From: Diphasiastrum complanatum
Lineage: Eukaryota > Streptophyta > Lycopodiopsida > Lycopodiales > Lycopodiaceae
Assembly (NCBI GenBank): GCA_029204225.1
Contig: CM055103.1
Span: 20,712,709 to 20,776,708 of the forward strand
Direction: 5' to 3'
Length of the DNA: 64,000 bases
Positions within the stretch are counted from its first letter, which is position 1, and each line of letters begins with the position of its first letter. Below are positions 22,244 to 32,340 of this stretch, in pieces. Below the pieces are notes generated by a model. That model ran no database searches, was not told the DNA's origin, and saw only the letters and a list, made by a program, of their open reading frames with translations. The position numbers were made by a program, and so were the translations under genes.

Positions 22244-23520
22244 ATGGATTCCCAACGGAAAGCCAGTCCTCTCATGGACAAGCTTGATGGAGCCAATTAC
22301 CATCTGTGGAAATTTAAGATGAAAACTATACTAATGGCAAAAGAATTGTACGACGTTGTTACAGGTGCAGAAGAAAAACCCGAAGCGGACGACGCATTCG
22401 CCAAATGGAAGCTGGAGGATGGAAAAGCTTTCGCGCTGATCATCCTCAACATCACGGACACACAGATCGGCCATGTATTCGAGGCTCAGACATCGAAAGA
22501 AGTCTAGGACATCTTGAGGACACTATACGAAGTGCGAGATATAGCTTCCAAGGTACATCTCAAGAAGAAATTCTACTCCCTCAAGATGACGAATGGTGAT
22601 TCTCTGCAGAATCACATCAATCAATGCAAGAACCTGCTAAGACAAATGGCCATTGTCAGATCTGTCATAGACAATCAAGATGTAGTGACGCAATTGCTTA
22701 CAAGCTTGCCAAGTTCTTACAACAGCTGGATGATGATCATCATGACTCATCGAGAATTGACTCTTTCAAGAGTCATCACTATGTTGTTGCAGGACAACAC
22801 GCGGAGGAACGAAGCCTCAAGTTCCTCAGCTGATTCTCATGCCTTATACACCAACAAGAGCACGACAAAGCAGAAGAAGAAGAAAGGCCCAAAACAATTA
22901 AAGCCAGACCAGAAACCAGCTTAGCACAAGAAACAGTCGAATCCGCAGACAAAGAAGAAGTTGTTCTGCAGATACTGCAAACGAAACAACCACGAAATTC
23001 AAGACTTCCGAATACTTCAAGCGAAGAAGAACAACAAGGGACAGTCGAATCAAGTGGCAAATGCAGCTGTAGAAACTCCACATCCTATTCAAGAAATAGA
23101 TCATGATGTCTTCATGACCAACCATCAAGAAGCATCTGGGGACAGTTCTTGGTTCTTGGATTTCGGAGCCACTCAGTACATGACTAGTCTCATTGGTTGT
23201 TTCGAGTCCTATACACTTTACAATACCCAGAAATTCGTTCAACTTGGTGACAATAGCACACAAGCTATCAAAGGTGAAGGCACTGTAAGATTAAGCTTTG
23301 CAAATGATCAGTCTAAGCTACTCTCTAAAGTCCTGTATGTACCAAATTTATCTATGAATTTGCTCTCTATAAGTAGAATCACAGAATTAGGACATAGAGT
23401 AGAGGTCGAATGTGATCAGTGTAAAGTAGTTGATAGGACTGGCAAGATCCTAGCACTCAAAAAGAGGCATGGATACCTGTATAAATTAGGTCATTGCTTT
23501 TCTGCCTCTAGTTAGGCTCT
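22244..23520 (+). pseudogene. Copia A copy 2 gag and protease
   Basis: The start ATG at 22244 (MDSQRKASPLMDKLDGANYH) lies 145 bp after the primer site. The gag core runs to about 22770 with a Trp-to-stop change (TAG) at 22504-22507. A lysine-rich stretch ends in a stop near 22922. The zinc knuckle at about 22968-23015 reads C-x2-C-x4-H-x4-F, so the last Cys is lost. The protease active site reads LDFGA where copia elements have LDSGA, so the catalytic-loop Ser is lost too. The VLYVPNLSMNLLSI block follows. Gag packages the RNA and the protease cleaves the polyprotein; this copy cannot do either. Confidence 0.85.
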
Positions 23521-23539
23521 CAGTACTTCAATTCATACA

Positions 23540-25436
23540 AATAAAGGTTTACTTTGGCATTATAGACTTGGTCATTTAAACTATGTTGTTGTACAACGAA
23601 TGTCTAGACAATCTATTTTTCTTGATCTCGACTATCCTCGCAAAAAAGTCGTGTTACTTGTCTGTCAAGACTGTCTAGTTGGTAAACAGACTAGGAAACT
23701 ATTTAAGTCCAGCCATCAGCATATTGCTAGAGGATTGCTAGATGTTGTACATTCAGATATTTGTGGCCCAATAAAAAAATCCTTCACTGAAGGATGCCAA
23801 GTATTTTATAACCCTTATTGACAAATTCTCCAGAAGGACAATGGTGTATTTAATAAAGAAGAAATCAGAAGCTTTCAACTGCTTCAAAATCTTCAAGGAG
23901 CGTGCAGAAAAGGAGACTGGAAGGACGATCATGGCTCTAAGGTCAGACAATGGTGGAGAATACATCTCTGTCAAGTTTAAGGAAGACTGTCAAAGCCAAG
24001 GCATTGAGCAGCAATTCATCACTCCTTACAGTCCTCAGTATAATGGCTTAGCTGAGAGGAAGAACCGCACTCTGGTCGAATCTGCTAAGTGTATGCTAGT
24101 GGGCTAAAGTTGTCTCCATTGCAGCTTACATCCAGAACAGATGTTCGACCAAGGCTCTCTCAGACAAGACACCCCACGAGGTGTGGACAGGCTCTAAGCC
24201 TTCTTTGAAGAACCTAAGCCTTGTTCGGGTGCATTGCCTACGCGCAAATCCCAAACGACACAAGGAAGAAATTGGACTTCCAAGGTCTCAAGACCATCCT
24301 GATCGGATATACATCATCTGATAACACCTACAAGTTGTACGATCCTGGTACCCAGCAAATCTTGTATAGCTGGGATACAGTCTTTATCAAGGATCAGTCC
24401 GTCGACCTCAAAGGCAAGGACATTGCTCAAGAAGAACCTTCATCACTTGCCATTGACACGACAATCCGAACTTCTAGCTCAGGCATGTCTATTGTCGACC
24501 CACTTCGAGACAACAAATTAGACGAAGATGTTGCTACTATCTAGCAACATATCCCAGGAGGGGTTCATCAGTCGAATCCTCCCAGAACATCAAGCCGAGT
24601 GCGCACATAGCCCACAAGGTATACTCTTGAGTCTGTCTGTCTTTTAATGCAGAAACCAATGACAGTTGAAGAGGCACTTAGCCAACCAGACTCTGATCTC
24701 TGGAGAGAAGCTATGGACATAGAGTATTCCTCTCTGATCAAGAATCAGACATGGTCATTAGTCGAAGCTCCTATTGGCTGCAATATTGTTGATTGCAAAT
24801 GGATTTTTAAGATCAAATATAATGCCAACAGAGCAATTGATCGAAGGAAGGCTAGACTGGTAGCACAAGGATTCACCCAGATCTCGAATGTCGACTATAG
24901 TGAGACTTTTGGTCCAGTCATCAAACATTCGTTGATCTGAATGCTCCTATCTTATGCTGCAGCTGTCTACCTCGAAGTACATCAACTTGATGTACAAAGA
25001 GCCTATCTGAATGGAGTCATACAAGAAGATATGACGGTCCTATTTCATGGAACAGTCATAAGCAAGCCTCTATCGCACTTTCTTCTACTGAAGCAAAATA
25101 TATTGTTGTTTCTCAATCTATTAAGGAAGCGTTTTGGTTTAGAAATGGTTGTCAGACATCAATCTGTATTAATACAGCCCTACAATTTTGTGTTGTGATA
25201 ACCAAAGTGCTATTGCCTTATCAGCCAACCCTAGATTTCATTCTAGGAGTAAGCACATTGAGATAAGATATCACTACATCAGAGGCAAGGTTCTCAACAG
25301 AGAGGTGAGCTTAACGTACTGTAGAACGCAGGACATGGTTGCAGACATTTTCACGAAAGCACTCAATGTTAATGCACACAACAGATTTTGTGCATTGCTC
25401 AGTCTGAAAATCAAGGCATTCATGGATCCAGATTAA
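23540..25436 (+). pseudogene. Copia A copy 2 integrase, deleted RT and RNase H
   Basis: The HHCC region (CQDCLVGKQTRKLF) and the integrase core show VHSDICG, then RSDNGGEYISVKF and GLAERKNRTLVES, so D, D and E are present but in shifted frames. RT begins DCKWIFKIKYNANR and continues to DVQRAYLNGVIQEDM at about 25032. There it jumps straight to the RNase H side, so the palm with YVDD is deleted. RNase H ends with CDNQSAIALSANPRFHSRSK, IEIRYHYIRGK and QDMVADIFTKALN. A stop at 24939 lies in RT. The equivalent region of copy 1 keeps YVDD, which supports a deletion specific to this copy. Confidence 0.83.
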
Positions 25437-25443
25437 GGGGGGG

Positions 25444-26524
25444 TGTTGGATTTACTCCTATTACTCTCCTAAATCCCAATTTTTAATCTACCTCCATTCA
25501 TGTTGCATATCTACTAACGTTGTCATGCAGTCTGCATTTTTACACACAAATTCACACAGATGAAAAAAATGAGAATGAATCGCAACACTGTGTTCTTACA
25601 CAGGTTATGGTGACAGGCGAAAAGAGGAGACTACCTTACTGAACACCAAAAAGGCCCTAAAAGCTAAGGCACCCTGTAAATCTTATAATAAGGCCATTCG
25701 TAAGAGTGATGCACTTTTGCATCATCACCAACGTTCACCTGATGTCACACCCTTTCCACGCTCACCCCATGCAATTGCACTAACAGATTGAACAACGATT
25801 GTAGCCACCCATGATCTCTTACAGACATCACATCCACTCTGTACTTTCACATCTGCACACTTGTAATATAATGTACATATTGGATACCATCTGTGTATTC
25901 AGTGATGTGAGATGGGAGATGAACAATGTATGAAGAGATAAAGAGAGACTAGGAGAAGAGGTTTGATTCCTCATTACAGATAGAAATAAGCTTTGTAGAG
26001 AATGCGGTTTTGTCCGCTATTGTCTTGTGCTCTACCACATTATTGACCTGTATACTTGATATACTCAATCTGATACAGTTCATTTGTTCTGCATTCAGAT
26101 CTATGTTAATTTTGCTATGCTTATTCTTTATTCTGTCTGATCTTTCATGTTGCTCTTTCTGGTAATAGACAATTAACTTTTAGTCTTGTCTTTCGCAAAT
26201 CATTCGCAACTAATTATCAGTCGAGCACAGTCTAGTTCTTTGCGAATCATTCGCGACAGATAATTTGTCTTGCAATTTGTGACAAATTATTCATCTAGCG
26301 CTTCATACATTAAACGTTTGGCTACGTAATCTAGAATGACTGTGATTTCTATCACTAAAGTTCTGTTCATTCTGATAGGTGTAGTCATGCTTAGGGAGAG
26401 AGTCAAATAATTCATTCCGCCGCGCATAAATATTTTATGTTTGAGTTCATTTCTCGTTCGTTTCTTGTTCGAGTTCGTTTCTCGTTCGTGTTCGTCATTT
26501 ATTCTTCCCCCCTCTCTCCCAACA
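25444..26524 (+). repeat. Copia A copy 2, 3' LTR (1081 bp)
   Basis: It starts TGTTGGATTTACTCC after the run of G and ends TCTCTCCCAACA at 26524, followed by TCCAT. It is about 50 bp longer than the 5' LTR owing to small insertions, one near 26400-26470. Confidence 0.9.
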
Positions 26525-26529
26525 TCCAT

Positions 26530-27765
26530 CTCATTCTCTATGGCATAATCATCTTCGCATTTTCTATGAAAGTCTGTTCTGAAGTAAATCATGAGATTTT
26601 GTCTTATAAGGAGTTGTGTTGTGAGTTATGACACTCCATTAGAGGCATTGGAGTATCTAGTATTTGGTATGAAGCAGATAGAAGAGCAAACATGTTTGAA
26701 GTAATGACTCTCAACCATAACCACCATACAAACCAAGGATAGTAGTAGTGACTGGTTGCTGATTAAAGAGATGTCAACGGTGAATGGCATCATCCTAATG
26801 CATGCATAATGTTACCTGGAAGGACATTACCAATACCTACCTGAGATGGAATTTTTCATCGCGACCTGATCAGTGTACTACAAGCAAAATCAAATGCCTT
26901 TATAGGCTTTGATGGGCAGAAACAACATCTAAAGCCACACAATGTAGTACCTCTCAAATAGAACCTGCACTGGGCCAGCACCTTCATGCTATTTGTAGGG
27001 TCAAAGATCTCGCGTAGTATAGCCCTCTCGCCTGTCAACAAGGGTTAGATCACTGTATAGGTACCTAACTATGCATAGGTGCTATTTTTAGTTAGTTTTC
27101 TACTTTCTCCCTTAACTCTATTCACCACTAACACTACCCTCCTTTAACTCTACTCCTCTACACTAACATTCATCATGCTTTTGGGTGAAGGGAAAGGATA
27201 GAAAAGAAGAGGAAGAGAGAAGAGAAGATAGAAAGAGATAAAATGAGATGGAGGTTAGTTCAAATGCTCAATGTCATTGCTTATGGAGAAACCTTAACTA
27301 ACCACAAACAAAAAGCATGGAAGAAATGGAAATAACTAGCAATCACAACAATAGCATAAGCAAGAGTGATTAGCAAATGAGGATGCTTGAGCTCTCAAAA
27401 TGATAGAGTCTCCTCCTCTCTGTTAAGCATCCAAATAGTGTACAAATGGTGTCTTTTTATAAAATGGGAAAGGCCCTTGCCCCTCAATCCTATTGGCTAA
27501 TATTCACATTGATCATATCCATATCGAAGGGTCCACAAAAAGTACATTGAAAATCACAAGATTCATGTGAGTCCAAAATTGGACCCAACTCTAAAAAGTA
27601 ACTCTAAGTTTAAAATTGACTTTGGGCCTCCAGTTTTATTTTAATTACCAAGGCCCAAGTCTATTTTATTTTATTTACACTTTGGCTTGCGTGCTCATTG
27701 GGCCATGAGCTTATACATGCAGGATGCCATGCCCTCGTAACACATTTTATTGGACGATTTTATTT
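26530..27765. other. Mostly non-coding stretch with small fragments
   Basis: Three things can be seen. 26875-26950 is a 76-bp unit with perfect 8-bp terminal inverted repeats GTACTACA/TGTAGTAC, possibly a very small MITE. 26991-27062 matches the gypsy integrase zinc-finger remnant at 35207-35275 on the minus strand. 27180-27245 is a purine-rich (GA) tract. Nothing else is recognised. Confidence 0.45.
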
Positions 27766-27779
27766 ATTTACACTTTGTT

Positions 27780-29770
27780 GGGAATACCCCCAACAGGACC
27801 CACGGCCTGAAGTAGTGTCAGTCCCTCGGCACTCTGTCGGTTTAGTATAACGTCCGCTTTGCCCGCCTTTGGTGGATCAGGTAGCCCATAACGATTTCCA
27901 TGAAGTTGAGATGGTTCAGTTTCTTCGAGTCCTTGGGCGTGTGGAAGGACTTGTGGACTCCTATTGGCCATTCTTGATCGACCCATGCTTGAAATCGACG
28001 CGTCCAGGGATCTCCAAGAAATGCAGCTCGCTAATATACACGAGCGACTGGCAGTTGGTCTTCGCTTTGTCGGAAGCTAGCGCCTTATTAGGATCAAAGA
28101 ATATTGAGGGAAGAAAATCATCCCATTTTGTTTCAATGCCCATTAAATGTTCTAAGTCTCGGGCGTAAGTGGCTGCTGCATGGACTGTTGGATAAGGGCA
28201 GTTGAATATTGATTTGCGAACGTGGTGAGAGCCCTTCTGGCATCTACATTCTTAGTCCACCCGTATTCTGATGGTATGATTGGCCAATTAAAATTTTGCA
28301 GTGTGATCTTGTCCAGAGGGGTGCCACATTCCGCCCATTTGGATTGTCGTGTACATGGCAGGAAGTGCGCGTTCACCCATAATTGTTGTAGACTCGTCAC
28401 GTAGGACCTGATGGCCGCAAGGTCTCTTTCAAACAACCGTTGATGCCACTCTAGTTGTGGTTGGAGTGCGGGTAATGCTTGCAGTTCTTTGCCCTTTATT
28501 GTCTGAGCTGAAAACGATATCTGCCAGCCGCCTCTTGATGACTCATGGGGATACTTTGATAGGTATTCGTTGATTTTCTCCTCCACGGACTTTGGTCTTC
28601 GGAAGGTCCAACTGGCAGATATCGTGCGCAAACCTCTGGATGATGTGGCTTGGCTTTGGTTGGTATCTGCGCCTTGACCCTGGTCTCGCGTCTCAACAGC
28701 CGTATCCATTTGTCCTTGGTCTTGGCCTTCAGACCCTTGATCTTGGGTGAATCCCCCCTGCTGCTTGCTGGCTTTGGTCTTGGATGGCACTGGCTTGTGC
28801 AGGGTCAAGATTAGGTGGTGATCGAATTACCACGGGGGTGGGCTGGGCCTTCGTTTCCATGAATTTTTGGCAAACCTTGAGGGCTTGTTTGGCCTGGGCG
28901 ACCTCGTGAGTTGCGCTTGTCTGATATATGTTGAACTCCGCCTGGTAGCTATTTAAAATTTGGCTATAAACCTGCACCTGACGTCGAAGAAGATTCATTT
29001 TTGTTTGAGAGAGCGGCCTTGAGTTTGGTGCAGGTTGAACTAACTAGACAAGCTTTTCATCTTGTATGGCTTTGACCTCCGTCCCCAGACGCGTATTCTT
29101 TGCTTCCAAAAGGTTTAGTTGCGTCTGGATGGGAGCAAGTCAGTGGGACACTTTGGATTGAAACTTCCGCACCTTCGTGGAGGCCTCTATCAACGCTTTA
29201 AAGAAGCTTTGGATATAGTTATTGAGGCCCTCCTCCTTCTGCTGCAGCTTGGCGATCTCCTGTGCTCTTCTTGTTCATGTTGCTGAGTCAAAATCAGCTC
29301 GCGTTGCAGCTTGGTGAGTTCTGCTCGCAGTTGTGTGTTGTTTGTTGCCAGGTGTAGTACCCTGCTTTCCAAGATAGCTTTGGCCGCTACCGCATCCAGG
29401 ATGTATTTCCCCAGAGTCTGGTATGTTGTCGTTAGATTTGTGGGAGCAGCCAGTACACTGGCATTGGTAGGGGCTTGTGTTGTATCGGCCCCGACGACTT
29501 GTGGAGTACTATCGTCATCATCTTCTATCAGGTTCGCATTGGACCTGATGCCATCTGGGGCGGTAGGATCAGTCCGATATGGCGATGGTACGAAAACTGT
29601 TTGGACAAATGCATCATCAGGCAATGGTTGATCGCCCTCGGCAACCTTTGTTGGTGAAGCAGGTGGGGTTTGAGAAGCAACTGTGGAAACAGGGGTGAGG
29701 ACGGTTTGTCCGAACGAGAGGATGGGAGGAACAGAGGGGAATTGAAGGGTGGTGTGGAGTACTGTTCCAA
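27780..29770 (-). pseudogene. Unrecognised coiled-coil and proline/glutamine-rich protein, broken
   Basis: Reading down from about 29770, open frames follow one another with at least three shifts. First comes a Pro/Thr/Ala-rich segment with an acidic patch (EDDDDS). Then comes a heptad-like coiled coil (AKAILESRVLHLATNNTQLR, continuing in another frame to about 29150). A Gln-rich helical segment follows at 28998-28729, then a segment with many DQGQ repeats at 28808-28600. A compact C-terminal region covers 28560-27961 (SVEEKINEYLSKYP, then W-rich blocks). I do not recognise the family. The same strand and end-to-end contact with gypsy G1 suggest an extra retroelement ORF or a Gag of another element. 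A decayed host gene is possible. Confidence 0.5.
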
Positions 29771-29777
29771 CTGCATA

Positions 29778-29948
29778 CTTCGATGCGTCTGTAGTTAAGG
29801 CATTTTTGTAACACCTCCAAATTGGATAAGTGTTCTGAGTTTGGTCCATGCACGCCAGATCGTCCAAGAAAATTTCCAAAATTTTTTGTAGATAATCTTT
29901 GAATGCCGCCTGTAGTGACATTTGCCTCGTGGTTGCGAATTTCAACAT
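29778..29948 (-). pseudogene. G1 RT and RNase H stubs fused in frame to the unknown ORF
   Basis: A 252-codon frame (29948-29190) starts within RT (MSLQAAFKDYLQKILEIFLDD), skips to RNase H (ALTTDASKYAVGTVL), then continues without interruption into the Pro-rich unknown segment. The RT palm before FLDD and most of RNase H are missing. The fusion must postdate loss of pol function. Confidence 0.65.
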
Positions 29949-30462
29949 CCACTATAGCTATCGCCTCTTCGGGTAGATAACTCCATCAGATCACCTGATT
30001 GTAGCGTTGCTACAACTGATTCTTCTTATTCGCAGGTGTCTTGGGTGGATCGATCCTTGAGATTTTTGCCATAGCAGACTTTTGCGGTGGTTGAGCTGGT
30101 ACTTTCTTGGTTCCGTAACGATCTGGGTCCATGTGGTGTACGGCCTGTTCATCAATCAGCTAAATCTCCTTATTATAAGTTAGAGCATGTTGCCAAGGAA
30201 CTAGATCATCATTCACTGGGTTCTCAATAGGTTCCACTTACATCCATGCTACGTTTATCATATTCACCCCAAATGTGATTGGTGTGTCCATAGTGTAATA
30301 CTTTGGTGAAGATGTACTGGGCTCTGGATCTGATTCATACTGACATGCCCGGCAGTCAATAGTTGCTAACGCATCTGTCCATCTTACGACATCCGTCTCT
30401 GAATCATAGTGACCTCCCTTGGTTGGCCTTGGGCAATCAATCATGTGATCTGTCGTAGATGA

Positions 30463-31200
30463 TCAGTCATCAACTTTGGGTGCAATAGGTTTCACCACCC
30501 ATGTGGTTGGATCAACCTTTACAACCTGTTTTCTGTTCTCGAAGGTGAGTTTTCCCATATCCCAGTTGTGTACTACTTGTGCAGTCCTCAACCATGGTCT
30601 TCCCAGTAAAACACGGTATGCAGATGGAGATTCAGGTATATCCATGACTACAAAAGTAATCACAAACTGCATGCCTGCTATCCTTATGGGGATATCGGCA
30701 ACTACACCTTTTGGTTTCACACAGTATTGATCTGCTAGCTTGATTGCGAATCTTGCTAGCTTCAACCCTTGCAAATCCCATTTTTCATACAAAGTAGTGG
30801 AGATCAAATTGACACCCAATCCTCCATCTACCATTGATGCCTCATCCTCGTATCTCTTGTGTTTGATTGGTAAAGTGATGTTGTGTTTCTCACTTTCCCA
30901 TGCTGCTCCGATGTGGAGGACGTTACTTGTTTCTTCATAGCCCATACAATATATGGGCTCAGGTGCTACTGGCTCCTCGTCCGCTTTGGCCCATTCAGCT
31001 AGAAGGCTTTTTGCTTGTGGTGAAATCCATAGTAGTTCTCCGAGTGGTAAACTAACATGGCTTGACAGAAAAAGTGTGAGCCTTTCAGTGCGTGGTTCCT
31101 CGAGAATCCACCATGTGAAAAGTTGGTTCATGTTGGTGCAACCGATCATTCTGATTAGTGTGCAGTGGTGAGCCCGCTTGCGGTATCCGTTTGACGCCAA
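30463..31200 (-). pseudogene. G1 protease region (minus-strand copy)
   Basis: The frame contains VDGGLGVNLISTTLYEKW (DGG active site with Ser to Leu) and VLLGRPWLRTAQVVHNW. In this 245-codon stretch it is uninterrupted, including a CAG codon where the plus-strand copy at 461 has a stop. Downstream the frame breaks at a stop near 30465 and resumes at 30444-30238 with the same linker (RPTKGGHYDSETDVVRWTD) as in the first G1 copy. It lies directly after the gag zinc-knuckle region and would have been part of one polyprotein. Confidence 0.8.
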
Positions 31201-31867
31201 CTGGAGGCTCTCTGGGATTGTCTCTTTCTTGCTCTTTTTCCTCTGCTTGTGTTTTTTGTAACCAGTGTCTTATTTTTTGGTACTGCCTTCTTTCTTCCCT
31301 CACATTCGGATATGGTGCGAAAGTTGAGGGTTGGTCGTCAGTGACCGATGGTGGTGGTGAGGGAGCCACTTCCTTCCTCTTCTGTGTTCGCGTAACAGCT
31401 AACACAGGAGCGTGGAATTGTCGTCCTTCCGATGGCATCCCTGCTGGAACTGCTAGTTGTCGTATTCCATGGAACTTGAGAGGTGCACTGGTTCCAAGTA
31501 TGAATGGACAGTTCTTGAAATAGTGTCCATAACTGCATTCTCGACAGAAGGATGTATATTGTCCCTTGTAGGGACATTCCGCAATTTGTGTCCTTCGCCG
31601 CATCCATAGCAACCGTAATTTCTTCCGTCTTGACGCTGAGTTTGAGCTGCATAGGCCGCAACATATTCATTTATGGCAGGATCTAAAAATGGTTCATCTG
31701 GTCCGTACCATTGTTGTTGCTCAGGTTGAGGTGGCATTTGCATCTCGGGTTCTGCTGCTGTCAAGTCTACATGGGCCACTTGTTGATTGAGTGGCCCTGG
31801 TGGTGTAGGTAAGGCCATACGCTGTTGTTGAACCCACTTATGTAGTGCCCAAGGCCTTCAATAAGTT
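31200..31867 (-). pseudogene. G1 gag C-terminal part with two zinc knuckles
   Basis: 31818-31575 is a Gln/Pro-rich Gag tail with a first knuckle C-YG-C-GEG-H. The final Cys of that knuckle is found only after a one-base shift near 31575. A second knuckle, CRECSYGHYFKNC, follows at about 31520-31560. Then comes a charged region with KEEKEQERDNP-like composition leading to the protease. Two CCHC boxes in tandem would bind element RNA. The shift between them breaks the protein. The frame continues beyond the miniature element to about 32320. Confidence 0.7.
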
Positions 31868-32020
31868 TGTGAAAAGTTTTTACACTTGGTGTGTGTGGTC
31901 GGGCTAGGGATTGAACCCAGGACCTCCCCCACTCTGATGGGGTGCTCTACCACTGAGCTACTTGTCCATTTGTGTTCCAAGAGTGTTGTGCAAGGGCTAT
32001 AGCCTTGACACTTTCTAACA
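31868..32020 (-). repeat. TRIM 3' LTR (153 bp)
   Basis: In element orientation it runs TGTTAGAAAGTGTCAAGGC to TTTTCACA. It contains the tRNA-like unit 31897-31967. Confidence 0.92.
31897..31967 (-). other. tRNA-like cloverleaf in the TRIM 3' LTR
   Basis: Same fold as the unit at 32123-32193, with five of the six LTR differences falling in it. Both A and B boxes are unchanged, and the D and T stems still pair (one G-U in the T stem). Confidence 0.83.
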
Positions 32021-32031
32021 CTCCCCCTCAA
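32021..32031 (-). other. TRIM polypurine tract
   Basis: The minus strand reads TTGAGGGGGAG, immediately before the 3' LTR start TGTTAG. Confidence 0.88.
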
Positions 32032-32080
32032 GGCATAGCCTTTTTTAGCTACCGCCCGCCTAGACCACACCCACAACCAT

Positions 32081-32093
32081 GGCTCTGATACCA
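32081..32093 (-). other. TRIM primer-binding site
   Basis: The minus strand reads TGGTATCAGAGCC with no gap to the LTR. It is a perfect 12-base complement of the plant initiator-Met tRNA 3' end by established consensus. Confidence 0.92.
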
Positions 32094-32246
32094 TGTGAAA
32101 AGTTTTTACACTTGGTGTATGTGGTCGGGCTAGGGATTGAACCTAGGACCTCCCCCATTCCGGTGGGGTGCTCTACCACTGAGCTACCTGTCCATTTGTG
32201 TTCCAAGAGTGTTGTGCAAGGGCTATAGCCTTGACACTTTCTAACA
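32094..32246 (-). repeat. TRIM 5' LTR (153 bp)
   Basis: Same length as the partner, six substitutions, no indels. It contains the tRNA-like unit 32123-32193, and its inner end touches the primer-binding site. Confidence 0.92.
32123..32193 (-). other. tRNA-like cloverleaf in the TRIM 5' LTR
   Basis: 71 nt. The A box TAGCTCAGTGG (32176-32186) lies in a D arm with a perfect GCTC/GAGC stem. The anticodon-like arm has CCCCA/TGGGG. The B box GGTTCAATCCC (32133-32143) lies in a T arm with five perfect pairs, CTAGG/CCTAG. The acceptor arms pair at five of seven positions. The anticodon-like loop looks to be six nt rather than seven, so no amino acid is assigned. It is a tRNA-derived Pol III promoter module, not a functional tRNA gene. 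The unit at 31897-31967 is the copy in the other LTR. Confidence 0.85.
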
Positions 32247-32340
32247 AAGTTAACTAAGGTATATGCTTGTTGCAAGCATGATAGACCTGTATTTATTGGT
32301 GGGTCAGTGAGATTGGACATCTATATTTAGAAAGCTAACA

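Larger units (their letters stand above)
21057..26524 (+). mobile_element. Ty1/copia element, family A, copy 2, complete ends
   Basis: A 5468-bp element with LTRs at 21057-22086 and 25444-26524, a primer-binding site at 22087-22098, and a purine tract of A2G8 type at 25435-25443. It is flanked by a perfect 5-bp duplication TCCAT (21052-21056 and 26525-26529). The interior carries gag, protease, integrase, a shortened RT and RNase H in copia order. Because the ends and the target duplication are intact, it moved as a unit. The LTRs differ at roughly one base in ten by eye, so the insertion is not recent. All frames are interrupted. Confidence 0.92.
31868..32246 (-). mobile_element. 379-bp miniature LTR retroelement (TRIM) with tRNA-like LTRs
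   Basis: Two 153-bp direct repeats (31868-32020 and 32094-32246) differ at six positions, 96 percent identical. They begin TGTGAAAAG and end TTTCTAACA on the plus strand, and are flanked by a perfect 5-bp duplication AAGTT (31863-31867 and 32247-32251). On the minus strand a 12-base initiator-Met primer-binding site directly follows the 5' LTR, and a purine tract TTGAGGGGGAG directly precedes the 3' LTR. The interior is only 73 bp and codes for nothing. This is the TRIM architecture at its smallest. Each LTR carries a tRNA-like sequence with Pol III A and B boxes. It sits inside G1 gag. Confidence 0.93.
29770..32340 (-). mobile_element. Gypsy G1, copy with gag, protease and collapsed pol
   Basis: The minus strand carries the end of gag with zinc knuckles, the protease, and then only stubs of RT (LQKILEIFLDDL at about 29880) and RNase H (TTDASKYAVGTVL at about 29780), joined by a large deletion. 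The protease region matches 17-949 closely. Gag reading frame can be followed on both sides of the miniature LTR element at 31868-32246 (QQAYTLVN before it, QQQRMALPTPPGPLNQQ after it), so that element inserted into G1 gag. Neither LTR of this G1 copy is recognised. Confidence 0.8.

Noticed and set aside
29311-29657. Plus-strand ORFs opposite the unknown coiled-coil frames
   Set aside because: They are antisense shadows; codon pattern and continuity favour the minus strand.
31897-32193. Two genuine tRNA genes
   Set aside because: Both lie inside repeats bounded by target duplications, the acceptor stems pair only partly, and the anticodon-like loop appears to have six bases. They are better read as tRNA-derived promoter modules.
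31868-32246. Two tandem SINE copies
   Set aside because: The spacer holds a primer-binding site and a purine tract exactly at the repeat edges, and a single target duplication surrounds the pair, which is LTR structure.
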